Shown: positions 1-11,111 of the stretch, one piece after another
Layout of the letters: every line of letters begins with the position of its first letter
Position numbering within the stretch: position 1 is the first letter of the stretch
Source of the DNA: Coriolopsis trogii
Lineage: Eukaryota; Basidiomycota; Agaricomycetes; Polyporales; Polyporaceae
Length of the DNA: 64,000 nt
Reading direction: 5' to 3'
Assembly (NCBI GenBank): GCA_020543525.1
Contig: JAHYIO010000001.1
Coordinates: forward strand, 4,092,001 to 4,156,000
Notes under the pieces: model-generated
Database searches by the model: none
Seen by the model: only the letters and a program-made list of their open reading frames with translations
Told to the model about the DNA's origin: nothing
Made by a program: the position numbers and the translations under genes

Positions 1-2143
1 TCATACCGGAGTTGCCGTAGATGGCACCTTCGCTCTTGTTGTTGTATCTCAGCACGTATGGATCAAGACCGAGAACGCCATGGGTGGTCGAACAGTCCGT
101 GTATGCCACCTGTTATGCTCCGTGAGTATACAAAAGCCTAGCTATAGTGATGCCTGCCACTCACCGACTCCTCCTCCTCCAAGACGATATCATGGAGGAA
201 CTCGCCAAAGAGCGTCTGAAACTGCAAACACAAATGTCAACACAAAGAGCCCTCCAGGGATCTCGACAGACTGACCTCGTTGAGATAATGCGTCCCATTG
301 GCTGCCGTCGCGTTCATTGTGAGGACCATCCCCTCGATTTCGTTTCCGCCAGCCCATTGCGCGTTGCTCGGATGTCTGTTGATCCGCCTGATGTTCTGCC
401 GTACTTCAGGATCAATCGACTCCAGCATGAAATCGTTGATTGGGTAAGGCGCATCCGAAAAGATCAGCTCCGACCAGGCAAAGATGCCCAGCTCGTCACA
501 CGCAGAGTAGAAGTCATACCCGCCCGTGACCTCGTCCGAGGGCTGGTAAATACCTCCTCCCCAAACACGAAGCTAAAACGAACAAAATGAGCATCCCATG
601 CGCGGAGCCACAAAACACACACACCATATTCTGCCCGCTGAGAACTGCACTCTCCAGTACCCATCGTACCTGCGCGGACGTCATGCGTGCATAGAACGGA
701 TCGAACGGGATGATGTTCGTCCCAAGGGCATAGAAAGCCTTCCCGTTCACCTCGAAGTGCCACTGATCACCCGGAGTGATCCCTCGCGCGTCAATCTCCT
801 CTTGCGAATATGGAGTTTGCACGAGTTCGACGGTCCTGAACCCGCTCCGAGTCGTAAAGCTCGCATCAATGCTGTCGCTTGAGAGGGATAGGGTGATGGT
901 GAAGTTGTACAGCTGAGGAGTGCCCAGGTTGTGCGGGAACCACCGTTCGGGGACTCCATCAGGGATCGTAAAGCTCGCCCGCACAAAGGTAGTCTCGTTC
1001 CGGCCCACTGGGATGGGAGAGGTGGTGAGCGGGCCGGAAGTCACGTTCAACTCTGGTATGGAAACGGTGATAGCAGGAGCGTCAGAGGCTCGGACAGACC
1101 GGACAGCGAGCGTGACGTTGACGAGCCAATCGGCGGTCTGGTTTATAGCGGCGATGGTCGTTTGACCGACCTTCGAAATCTCGAGTGATGTTTCCTCAAG
1201 GAACACACTGCCTGTAGATGCGAATAGTGGATGGGAGGCAGGGACTTTGTCATTGCTAGACTCAGTAGCGTTGGTGGTGAGTGTGACGAGGTATGCAGGC
1301 TTGAAGATGCCGCTCGGGACAAAGGCAGGGCCCTACAATTACAGTAATTAACTGAGTATCGAAAAGAGTCTAAGTTCACTCACCCAATCCCACCCGAAGT
1401 CGGACTGTGTCTTCCGGACCCATTCGCGTACACCGGGATACTCGAACTACACATTCGAGGTAAGCTAAGTCAGTTTGGTGCACTGCTTCAGAAACGATCC
1501 CTGCTTACTTCGCCTAAGGCTACAAATTCCGCGTCGGGCCGGCTAGACACATTCAAGCCATAGTGCCAGGCAGACTCGAGTGCCACAGTAACGTTTGTGT
1601 TGTTGTTGTCGGGGACAGCGAGGAGATCGGTAACGTCGTATACATATTGCTGGAACTGGTTGTTGACCCACGCTGTTGGATAACCCGCGACGGTCTATAC
1701 ATATATACACACTCGGTGATCCGGTGGATGAACCCATGTGAATGCCACTCACGATATTGGCAATGGTGTCTATGCCGTAGAAAACAAGTAATACTGCATC
1801 GACATCCCTTGTATGCTCAAAATGAGGCGAGAGGTCCGCCGTGTATGTCCAGTTGTCGTCAACGATCCATCGCTGGGTGAAGTCTGTACAGCGAAATGAA
1901 GAGTTGTAGCGGAGGGCAGGCGAATATAAGCAAGCTCGTACCATTGATGCCGATGAGAGGCTCTGTTATAATACCGGCCCCCAAAAGGTCAAGATGGGCC
2001 TGAGATGGGACCTTGGCGGGGATGATGATAGATCGATTCGCATTGCTCAGTGTCCAACTCAGGTCGGAGAGGCTGAAGACATCGGCAGAGACGAGAGTAG
2101 GGAGTAGGCATGCTGCCAGAAGAGCAGGTAAGTTGTAAAGCAT
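1..2143 (-). CDS. Secreted beta-mannosidase, GH2 (3' end beyond window)
   Basis: Removes terminal beta-D-mannose from mannan-derived oligosaccharides outside the cell. The start at 2143 gives a classic signal peptide (MLYNLPALLAACLLPTLVSA). The N-terminal GH2 jelly-roll follows (VPSQAHLDLLGAG), then the WDWGP motif near 1420 and the HFEVNGKAFYALGTNIIP segment near 760. The catalytic acid/base lies in WAGGNEIEG near 345. At least six short introns interrupt it. The last visible exon (1-109) reads VAYTDCSTTHGVLG and is still open at the edge, so the nucleophile region lies outside. Several N-x-S/T sites suit a secreted glycoprotein. A TATA-like site lies about 55 bp upstream. The family is clear; exact exon borders are by eye. 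Confidence 0.9.
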
Positions 2144-2194
2144 GCTGTGTCGACCTCTGGACCTTCGTGGTCGAGTTCAACGACGCAATCAGCG

Positions 2195-2202
2195 CATATA
2201 TC
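2195..2202 (-). promoter_or_regulatory. TATA-like box of the beta-mannosidase gene
   Basis: GATATATG on the minus strand, about 52-59 bp upstream of the chosen ATG at 2143. Spacing is compatible with a short 5' leader and supports that start. Confidence 0.45.
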
Positions 2203-2856
2203 TAGCGTAGGGCGCATTAAATAGCAGTAGGCGATGGGCCGAGGGCGGCCGCGGGGGAGCAATAGAAGTCGAGGTCGAACGGCAACTTATGACCTGCATT
2301 CGTCCCGTGATGGTAGAGGGTCGAAGGACAAGTGACGTATCGTATAGGCAAGAACGCCTTCACGGGGTACGTTGGCGAAGCCTCGCGATTGAGCACGCTC
2401 TCTGGCGGATCACGGCTTGCCGTTGCCTGCATACTCCGCTCCTTCGCAAGCAATATACGGGTCAGCTCTGGCTGATCTGGCATTCCGAGCGGTGGTAAGT
2501 AGGCAGCAAGTATGGAACAGCAGTTGCATCGCATACTCACCTTACCGTCATCTGACCTCCTGATGTATGTGGCGAAGACTTTATCAATGTTACCGGCAGG
2601 CGAGTGTTTCTGCCGAGATAGTGTCTGGTCGACATAGATCAGTGCGGACCGTGAGTTCGGGTACGTTAGCATCGAGTCTATATTTGACTTTTGCTAGTTG
2701 CGCGCATTTTGCTCATCCGATATGAAACAAGAAGGCAGCTTTACTCACTTGCTAACACACGTGTGCATGGAGGTCCATAATACAATCGATTATTCAAACT
2801 GCAGAGTACAATCACGAGCGACGATAATGATACTCTCTACGTCATGGCGGCTTCAT
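2203..2856. other. Intergenic, no gene recognised
   Basis: Upstream of the beta-mannosidase and downstream of the thioredoxin stop. Open frames here (for example minus strand 2217-2672) show no family motif or convincing splice structure. I see nothing else in it. Confidence 0.5.
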
Positions 2857-3384
2857 TTACTCGGATGCGGCGGGAGCCTTGAACGTCTCAACGAGGCCCT
2901 GCAGGTGATCGGAACGGTCAGACATCTCCTTATACAATAAGGGCAGGACAAGAATGCACACCTGAAGGGCTGCAGGGTTGGCGCCAACGACCTCCTTGAC
3001 CTTCGAGCCCTTTTGGAAAGCCATGAAAGTCGGCATCTGTTCAACACAGTGTAAGTATGCGAGAGCGAGTGCGATCGCAGAAACAGATATCGCTACGTAC
3101 AGCACGCACGCCAACCTCCTGTGCGATATCCTGCGCCTCGTCGACGTCGACCTTGTAGTAGTCGGCGTCCGGGTACTGACCCGCAAGCTTCTCAAAGATG
3201 GGCGAGATAATCTTGCACGGGCCGCACCATGTCGCCCAGAAGTCGATAACCACGGGGCGGTCGCCGTTGATCTACACGCGCGAGCCAGCCTTCAGTCTCC
3301 GCTACACTTCCAGACCCGATTAGCCGATAATCGAGTACTCACGATGGTCTTGAACTCCTCGAGACTGGTGATTGCCTTGACCAT
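2857..3384 (-). CDS. Thioredoxin
   Basis: Small cytosolic disulfide reductase of about 105-110 residues, normal for the family. The first exon starts MVKAITSLEEFKT at 3384. The second carries the WCGPC redox motif (VIDFWATWCGPCK) and KVDVDEAQDIAQEVGVRA. The third has the cis-Pro loop MPTFMAFQKGSKV. A short last exon after an intron ending CACCTGCAG gives GLVETFKAPAASE and a stop at 2857-2859. It has no targeting sequence, so thioredoxin reductase is the expected electron donor (family knowledge). It is distinct from the tail-anchored thioredoxin-like gene at 23116-23910. Confidence 0.93.
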
Positions 3385-4344
3385 GATGATGAAGGTGGTG
3401 GGGAGATGGGATGAGGGTCGGGTGTGGGAGTGAAACTGGGTGGAAGGTTGGAACCCAGTACGCTGCTTATATCGTCCTGGAGTCCATAGATCGCGTTAAT
3501 CTGCCTCATCTGCACGTGACATGCCCTTACAAATGACGTGCGGGCGCGTTGTGTAATCGTCGACGCCCTGGTGGACTGCCCACGAACTCTATAAGACGGG
3601 TGCCCAGATCCTGTCTGATGCTGTGAACAACCCTCGTACACGACTTTGTCGCCGTTGCAAATATCCCCGGCCATGCGACACAACACTTGGTCAGCACCGG
3701 TACACTGATCCTTCTGTTCGCCACGTGACCGTGTTTTTCGTGCAGCTTTCACTGGGCAAGCGGATGGCGTTTTCACGACAGCTTTGGTTGCCCGCAAAAC
3801 GACCGAAATGCGTTCACGACAATGGCACGTATTCATGCCTTTACCAGGACCATTCATCCAGAAATTTGATGTGAGCTCCAATTGCTGCTTCGCTGCAAGA
3901 CCGGCAGCAAATAGCGTGTTTGTATGTTGTCAGGACCGAAAATATGAGCGGGCTGCACCGTGTAGCAGGGAGTATAGTGCATGAGACTTGCACTCCGACC
4001 ACCACCGTGACTTACACCTCTGAGGACGCAGATCGCGAAAGGGCCTTGTAGGCAAGCGTTGCCGAATGCAAAACATCGTTTCAGCATACGCAGACGGTGC
4101 GCACTAGCACTGAGCAAGCTCATACATACTGTACTGTACCTTCTTTTTGCGGTACATGAAGAGCTCATTCGTCTTTCACCACTCTGCTGCGACTATATAT
4201 CTCGCGCTCGCCACAGCGTTCAAACATGAGGATCCACCAGCTGTGTGGCCTCCTAGACCTGTCCAGTGTCGTGGTAGGTACTTCACTTCCGCCTCGCGAG
4301 AGAGTTCTCATCTGCAGTATAGCAAAAAGTCAGTAATCCTCGCA
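3385..4344. other. Intergenic between thioredoxin and F-box-like gene
   Basis: Holds the thioredoxin promoter and the upstream region of the plus-strand F-box-like fragment. A TATATAT run near 4194-4200 precedes a possible short first exon (ATG about 4227, donor GTAGGT near 4269, acceptor CTGCAG near 4317) that joins in frame to the next gene. No independent gene is supported. Confidence 0.4.
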
Positions 4345-5349
4345 ATGGAATCAGGCCCGTACCAAGTGGAGCTGTCTCTCATTCCAATCGACGCAAGCCA
4401 TCCGCCCCAAAGTCCACAAGTCATACGCTTTCGCGAGGTAGCGGAGGCAGTTTGCAATCTCACCTACTACAGATATTCCGGACGTGTATTCTCCCTCCGT
4501 CTGGAGATCCACGGCCCTCCTTTCCCTGCGGCTGACGTCTCCCGGCTCCTACAAATACCCTTCCCGAACCTTAGGTCCGCATATTTGCTCACCAGTGCGC
4601 CTGAAGAGCCCCCAGAGTACTACTTCACCCTGAGTGTCTCGAGCTCGGACTACCAAAGCGAGCTCGAGTGGCAGCTGGGCCTGTACGATTCGCTCAAAGG
4701 AGACTCCAACTCGGAAGGCCCACCCTTCAGCTATGCGGACGTTTTGCGTGCGTTGCAGGGCTGGAAACGTCTTGAAACGCTCAAGCTCCACCGCTTCCTT
4801 CAGGTGCCCGTTCTGACCGACTCATGCATGCCGCATTTGGATGACATCGTCGTCTACCCCTACCTCCGCTGTCTCGAGCTCGAAGACGCCCCTCGACGTA
4901 TCCACGACTTCCTCGGGATGATCCACCTCGGAACGTACACCTTCGTCCGCGTCCTCTCCTCCGAACGCTTCGACGACCCAGAGGATGCCGCTTACATGCT
5001 CCTCCGGATGGTCCCGCCGCACATACCTGGATGGAAGCATCGGCCACTGCGCATACTGGAAAGCGCCACTCGCGTAGAGGTGGACGTCTCTGATCATGCA
5101 GTGGGGATCTATGGGACTTGTACTGCCGGGTATACCCACGCGACTGGTCTGCTCATTGGGATGGCGCCGTCTAACGCGAGCGTTCTCTCTACGCCCCGAA
5201 GGCGCGAAGAGACTTCGCAAGCATTGACAGAAGCCGCAGCGCTGGTCTTTGTTCCTGCCGCCACTCGGTTCCCTTCCTCCAACGAACGGAAGGGAAGGGC
5301 GAATGCGGTAGGCACGTTCTGTCGGAAAGGAGACGGTTCGCCAACGTGA
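4345..5349 (+). CDS. F-box/LRR-type family protein, probably truncated
   Basis: One open frame of about 335 residues from ATG 4345; the frame stays open upstream to 4147. Repeated leucine-spaced segments (FPNLRSAYLLTS, LQGWKRLETLKLHRF, YPYLRCLELEDAP) and the general pattern resemble the large F-box/LRR-like families expanded in polypore genomes (inference). No N-terminal F-box is present. The C-terminus after about 5100 turns into a basic, low-complexity tail without repeat character. This looks like a 5'- and 3'-eroded family member. A spliced first exon at 4227-4268 is possible. No function is assigned. Confidence 0.45.
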   Translation: MESGPYQVELSLIPIDASHPPQSPQVIRFREVAEAVCNLTYYRYSGRVFSLRLEIHGPPFPAADVSRLLQIPFPNLRSAYLLTSAPEEPPEYYFTLSVSSSDYQSELEWQLGLYDSLKGDSNSEGPPFSYADVLRALQGWKRLETLKLHRFLQVPVLTDSCMPHLDDIVVYPYLRCLELEDAPRRIHDFLGMIHLGTYTFVRVLSSERFDDPEDAAYMLLRMVPPHIPGWKHRPLRILESATRVEVDVSDHAVGIYGTCTAGYTHATGLLIGMAPSNASVLSTPRRREETSQALTEAAALVFVPAATRFPSSNERKGRANAVGTFCRKGDGSPT

Positions 5350-5647
5350 TCAAGGAAGTTGTTTGGGTAGTTTGACTGCATGTATAGAGCAAATCAGTGG
5401 TGTACCGACCGATTAAAGGTGACTTCCCGCGTACACCTGATTTGAGTCATGTACATGCGCCGATGTACCGTATACACATGTTGAGCTATGCCTTCAGGGA
5501 CCGGGCGACTGACCTTTTTGCTTAGGCCTCAAGACCTCCACTTGTAATGGCTTAGAGACAAGCCACACGATGTATGCTTGTTGAAGATGTCTAGGCCAAA
5601 ACTGATGGCATGAAGTAAGATACGAGCATAAGGAGCCCGGGATGTAA

Positions 5648-6414
5648 TCAACCCCTGTTCGATTTGGGGACCCTGGGGGGCCGCACGACGTTCCCTCTGT
5701 ACATAACAGTCAGAGCAGTCCCAAGCCGTCATCGACTGCCGTCACGCACCTATGAAGGACCGCGAGCTTGTGCACCTCCTCCTTCCGCTTCAAGACCTCG
5801 CTTTTTCCCTCCGAAACCGTCCCCTCCACAACCGAGATAACCTCCCTCGCCAAGCGCTCCGCGAGGGTCTTCCCTGGCTGACTCACACCGTCCCTAGTTC
5901 TATGGACGCGTTTGATGATCCACTTGAGGGCCTGATGGGCGCGCTGCCGCTCGCTGAGCGGGATGGGGAAGACGTACTGCTTCGCGGCGCGCTTGAAGCT
6001 CTGACAGCGGACGAGCGGCGCCGCGGCGACGACAGCTTGGCGAAAGATGGGCAGAGGAGGCGCCTTTGTGAACGCGTGGATGTGGAGGAGCATGTTGGAG
6101 ACGATCCGGTTCGCGGTGTGCCGTCGTCCATGCCTCATGATGAGCGAGGCCAGAAAGTGGAGGAGGGGGTCCTCTGCTGGTGGGATGTGAATGCCCGCAG
6201 TGCTGGTTCCCTGGGAGGTGGATGCTGAACTGACGGCCAGAGATGGTTGCGCGGAGATGCTGGTGCTGGTGACGGCGCCAGGGAGGGAAGAGGAGGCTTG
6301 CTTTGTGGCATCGCCGAGAGCACTCTCTGTGGTCAACGTCCGGACGTTGACGACGCGACGGCAGGCAATTCTCGTCACCGCATTTCGTACGCTTGCAAAC
6401 ATGGCTGGACGCAT
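5648..6414 (-). CDS. RSM7: Mitochondrial ribosomal protein uS7m
   Basis: Small-subunit protein that binds the 3' domain of mitochondrial 15S/16S rRNA. The N-terminus MFASVRNAVTRIACRR is Arg-rich and lacks acids, as a mitochondrial presequence should. A Ser/Thr-rich stretch follows, then the S7 core (MRHGRRHTANRIVSNMLLHI, RQAVVAAAPLVRC, ALKWIIKRVHRT, LAERLAREVI). An intron after the codons for LH (donor GTGCGT, acceptor GTACAG) adds a basic C-terminal tail, R-G-N-V-V-R-P-P-R, with stop TGA at 5648-5650. The start could be 6414 or the next Met at 6402. A telomere-type repeat lies about 117 bp upstream. Confidence 0.85.
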
Positions 6415-6530
6415 ACTCAGCTCGGTACGCGAGGACGTGTGTGCATAACAAACTCACCTCGTCCCAGTCGTCGTCCTGAACGAAGTCGAGATTTAGTAGG
6501 CGCTCGACAGCGAACGTGGTACCCTTGAGG

Positions 6531-6541
6531 TTAGGGTTAGG
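6531..6541 (+). promoter_or_regulatory. Telomere-repeat (telobox) motif upstream of uS7m gene
   Basis: TTAGGGTTAGG, about two TTAGGG units, lies 117-127 bp upstream of the uS7m start. Such boxes bind Tbf1/Taz-type Myb factors and are common in promoters of ribosomal-protein genes in several fungi (family knowledge). A role here is inference. Confidence 0.45.
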
Positions 6542-7096
6542 ACCCAATTCGGTTGACCGGATACCGGCCGCCGGAATCCGAAGTTACACTTTGCTTTGGC
6601 TGTTGCTTCACTTGCGACTCTCTCACCTCGACTTCGCCATCTTGTGGAAGTTACCAGTAGCTTCATATGGCGTGCAAGTTGAGAGGAGCCCTCTAGAAGA
6701 TTGGTTCCTTTGCATAGCGGACGTCTCGTCTGCCTTTCGCATCGTTACAGACAGTACCGGTCGCAAACTCTGAGGAAAACGCACGAAAGCGATTCATATG
6801 GACAGGACATTGCTGCTCATGATTCCAAAACATAGGAGACATTCATGTGTCTATGCCGGTGGGATGTTGCGCGCGCGGACTCCGTTCGCAGAGTACTCGC
6901 GAGAATGAGGTGGAGGGTCCATGTCACATGACTCTGTCTCCTATGACTCAAGTCAAGTTTTTGGAGTTCTTCAAAAGCCGGGCGTGCCGTCCAAGCGTGC
7001 TACTAGCAACTTTTCCTCCCTTCCTCTCCATCCCCGACCGCGGCCTCAGCACCCTCTACCCCCTCGACTTCACACTTATACCAAAAGACATACAAG
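6542..7096. other. Divergent promoter region, uS7m and homocitrate synthase
   Basis: Shared upstream region of the minus-strand ribosomal protein gene and the plus-strand homocitrate synthase gene. A C/T-rich tract (TTTTCCTCCCTTCCTCTCC) at 7010-7030 lies shortly before the homocitrate synthase ATG, as in many highly expressed fungal genes. No coding sequence is supported. Confidence 0.4.
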
Positions 7097-8890
<1,794 letters not shown>

Positions 8891-9411
8891 GCGGCGATAG
8901 CTCCTTCCCCTTGCTCCATCTATCCAAAAGGCCTGACAGCGGGCCACGGATTCACTGTACATAGGAGTTACAGCAGTGCTCCTCCACTTTCCTTGCAATT
9001 ACCCACATCATCCTCTTGATATTTCATTTATGCTCTGGTTGGGACGCATGTACGAATTGGACGAAGTTGCATAGTAAAACGCAGGTGCTCTGCTATAGCA
9101 ATGCCAAGTGTAGAACATATCCCGTGGCGTTGTGGTTATGCCGAGGCCTTGATTGGCTTCTGGATCATGTCTTGTGACGGCGATGGTCAGCAAAGTGATC
9201 CATTGGGCATCGGTTTGGCGAATTGTGCTGCTGTGAGTGGCCGAGGCTGGACGTTGTGCTGTCTGGGTTGCGATGGACGAGACAGGTGTGGATGGGATTG
9301 AGTATGGGACGGCGGAGAGTGGGTGAGGAGGGACGAATCGGGCGAGGGGGATAGGAGGAGATTATCTAGGCGATGGCGATAATCTGCTGGGGAGGAGCTC
9401 CGCACGCAGAG
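8891..9411. other. Intergenic, terminator side of homocitrate synthase and promoter of PPase
   Basis: No gene is supported. The right end leads into a TATATA element at 9412-9417. Confidence 0.4.
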
Positions 9412-9417
9412 TATATA
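9412..9417 (+). promoter_or_regulatory. TATA box of the pyrophosphatase gene
   Basis: TATATA within AGTATATACC. It is 30 bp before the first in-frame ATG (9442) and 90 bp before the second (9502), so the main transcript probably starts close to the first ATG and favours the second. Confidence 0.55.
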
Positions 9418-9441
9418 CCACTCTCCCAATCCGGCCTTGGA

Positions 9442-10848
9442 ATGAGTGCCCTCGCTCTTCGCCGTCTCGCCCTCCACGCCCGTCTCTTCTCGTCCACCAC
9501 CATGGCCCGTACGTCGTCCCCGTCCCTGTCGCCGTCCTCGTCGTCCAGCTCACCATCTCTGCAGAGTACGGCACTCGCCTCATCGGCGCACCCAACACCC
9601 TCGGTGAGTCCTCGTTGCGCCCATACACCGCACAGACACCCGTCGACGCGATCGACCCCTCCCCATCCGCGATCTCCTCCATGCCCATCCCGTCCGCTGG
9701 CATACGCATGCTGACCCGCCGCGCACAGAGCACCGCGTGTACATCGAGCAGAACGGCAACGTCGTCTCGCCCTTCCACGACATCCCCCTCTTCGCCGACC
9801 AGAACAATGGCATCCTGAACATGGTCGTCGAGGTCCCCCGCTGGACCAACGCCAAGATGGAGATCTCCAAGGAGGAGCCGTTCAACCCCATCAAGCAGGA
9901 CATCAAGAAGGGCCGTCTCCGCTACGTCCGCAACTGCTTCCCCCACCACGGCTACATCTGGAACTACGGCGCGTTCCCCCAGGTGCGTGCATTCAACGAA
10001 ACGCAGCAGTAGAGATCTCACTCTGTCTGTCCTTGCTATTCCGCCCCACTCCCGTACGATGGCAAACGCTCGCGGTCGTATCGATCGACACATGCACGAC
10101 CTTCGTCTCGACACGGCCCGCTCCGCCCCGCGCAACAGACCTGGGAGGACCCCCAGCAGACGCACCCCGAGACCAAGGCCAAGGGCGACAACGACCCGCT
10201 CGACGTGTGCGAGATCGGCGAGCAGGTCGGCTACGTCGGCCAGGTCAAGCAGGTCAAGGTCCTCGGCATCATGGCCCTCCTCGACGAGGGCGAGACGGAC
10301 TGGAAGGTGATCGTGATCGACGTGCGCGACCCGCTCGCGTCGCGCATGAACGACATCGAGGACGTCGAGCGCCAGCTCCCCGGCCTCATCCGCGCGACGA
10401 ACGAGTGGTTCAGGATCTACAAGATCCCCGACGGCAAGCCCGAGAACAACTTTGCGTTCTCGGGCGAGGCCAAGAACAAGAAGTACGCGACGGAGATCAT
10501 CCACGAGTGCCACGAGGCCTGGCGCCGCCTCGTCTCGGGCGAGAGCCCCGCGAAGACGGCCTCGTACGATCTCTCGATGTACGTCGCGATCTGCTCTCAA
10601 ATGTCGTGGAATGTCGTGCTAATGGTTCTGCTCCCGTCGTCAGCCGCAACATCTCCATCCCCAACTCGCCTGGCTACACCCGCAAGGACGACCCCGCCTA
10701 CGCCTCCCTTCCCCCGGATTCGCGCAAGCCCCCCGCGCCGATCGATCCCTCCAGTACGTGTTCTCCATCGATACAATCGACGTGTGCTGACGTTGACGAC
10801 CTCTGTGCAGTCTCCAAGTGGTTCTACATCGCTTCCGCTCAGGTATAG
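9442..10848 (+). CDS. IPP1: Inorganic pyrophosphatase (cytosolic, possible mitochondrial form)
   Basis: Hydrolyses pyrophosphate to two phosphates using Mg2+. Exon 1 ends at 9508 and splices to give [18 protein letters not shown]. The remainder is canonical: [35 protein letters not shown], the metal-binding signature [25 protein letters not shown], and KTASYDL joined over an intron to [10 protein letters not shown]. The end is [11 protein letters not shown] with stop TAG at 10846. Two in-frame starts exist: 9502 gives the usual enzyme, and 9442 adds 20 residues ([20 protein letters not shown]) that look like a mitochondrial presequence. The choice between them is unresolved. Confidence 0.93.
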
Positions 10849-11111
10849 AGGGTTCCGTAGTCGCGCCGCGTTGTATAGCCATCAGAAGCAGTAACAAAAT
10901 TCAATCCTTTGCTCAGCCCGACGTTGTCATCTCCCGCATGTGAACCTGCCTCCGACGTGACGTGATCGCCATCGCAAGCATTCAATAAATCGTGAGGGAT
11001 ATGATACGTGCTACAGGATATGATATGGGGAATATGGGAAGCGGGTCGAGCGACAGCAATGCTTGAGACAAAGGAAACGGGGTTTATTTTGGGGGCGCGC
11101 GACGATTGACT

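Noticed and set aside
2217..2672. 151-codon minus-strand frame in the intergenic region
   Set aside because: No motif, no splice partners and no promoter signal.
5900..6547. Minus-strand frame MGPNPNLKGTTFAVERLLNL overlapping the uS7m gene
   Set aside because: The upstream part ends at a good GTGAGT donor and may be an untranslated exon, but the frame then runs out of phase through the ribosomal protein gene.
9362..10600. 412-codon open frame on the minus strand over the pyrophosphatase gene
   Set aside because: Antisense shadow of strongly GC3-biased coding sequence; it crosses the real introns and shows no family motif.
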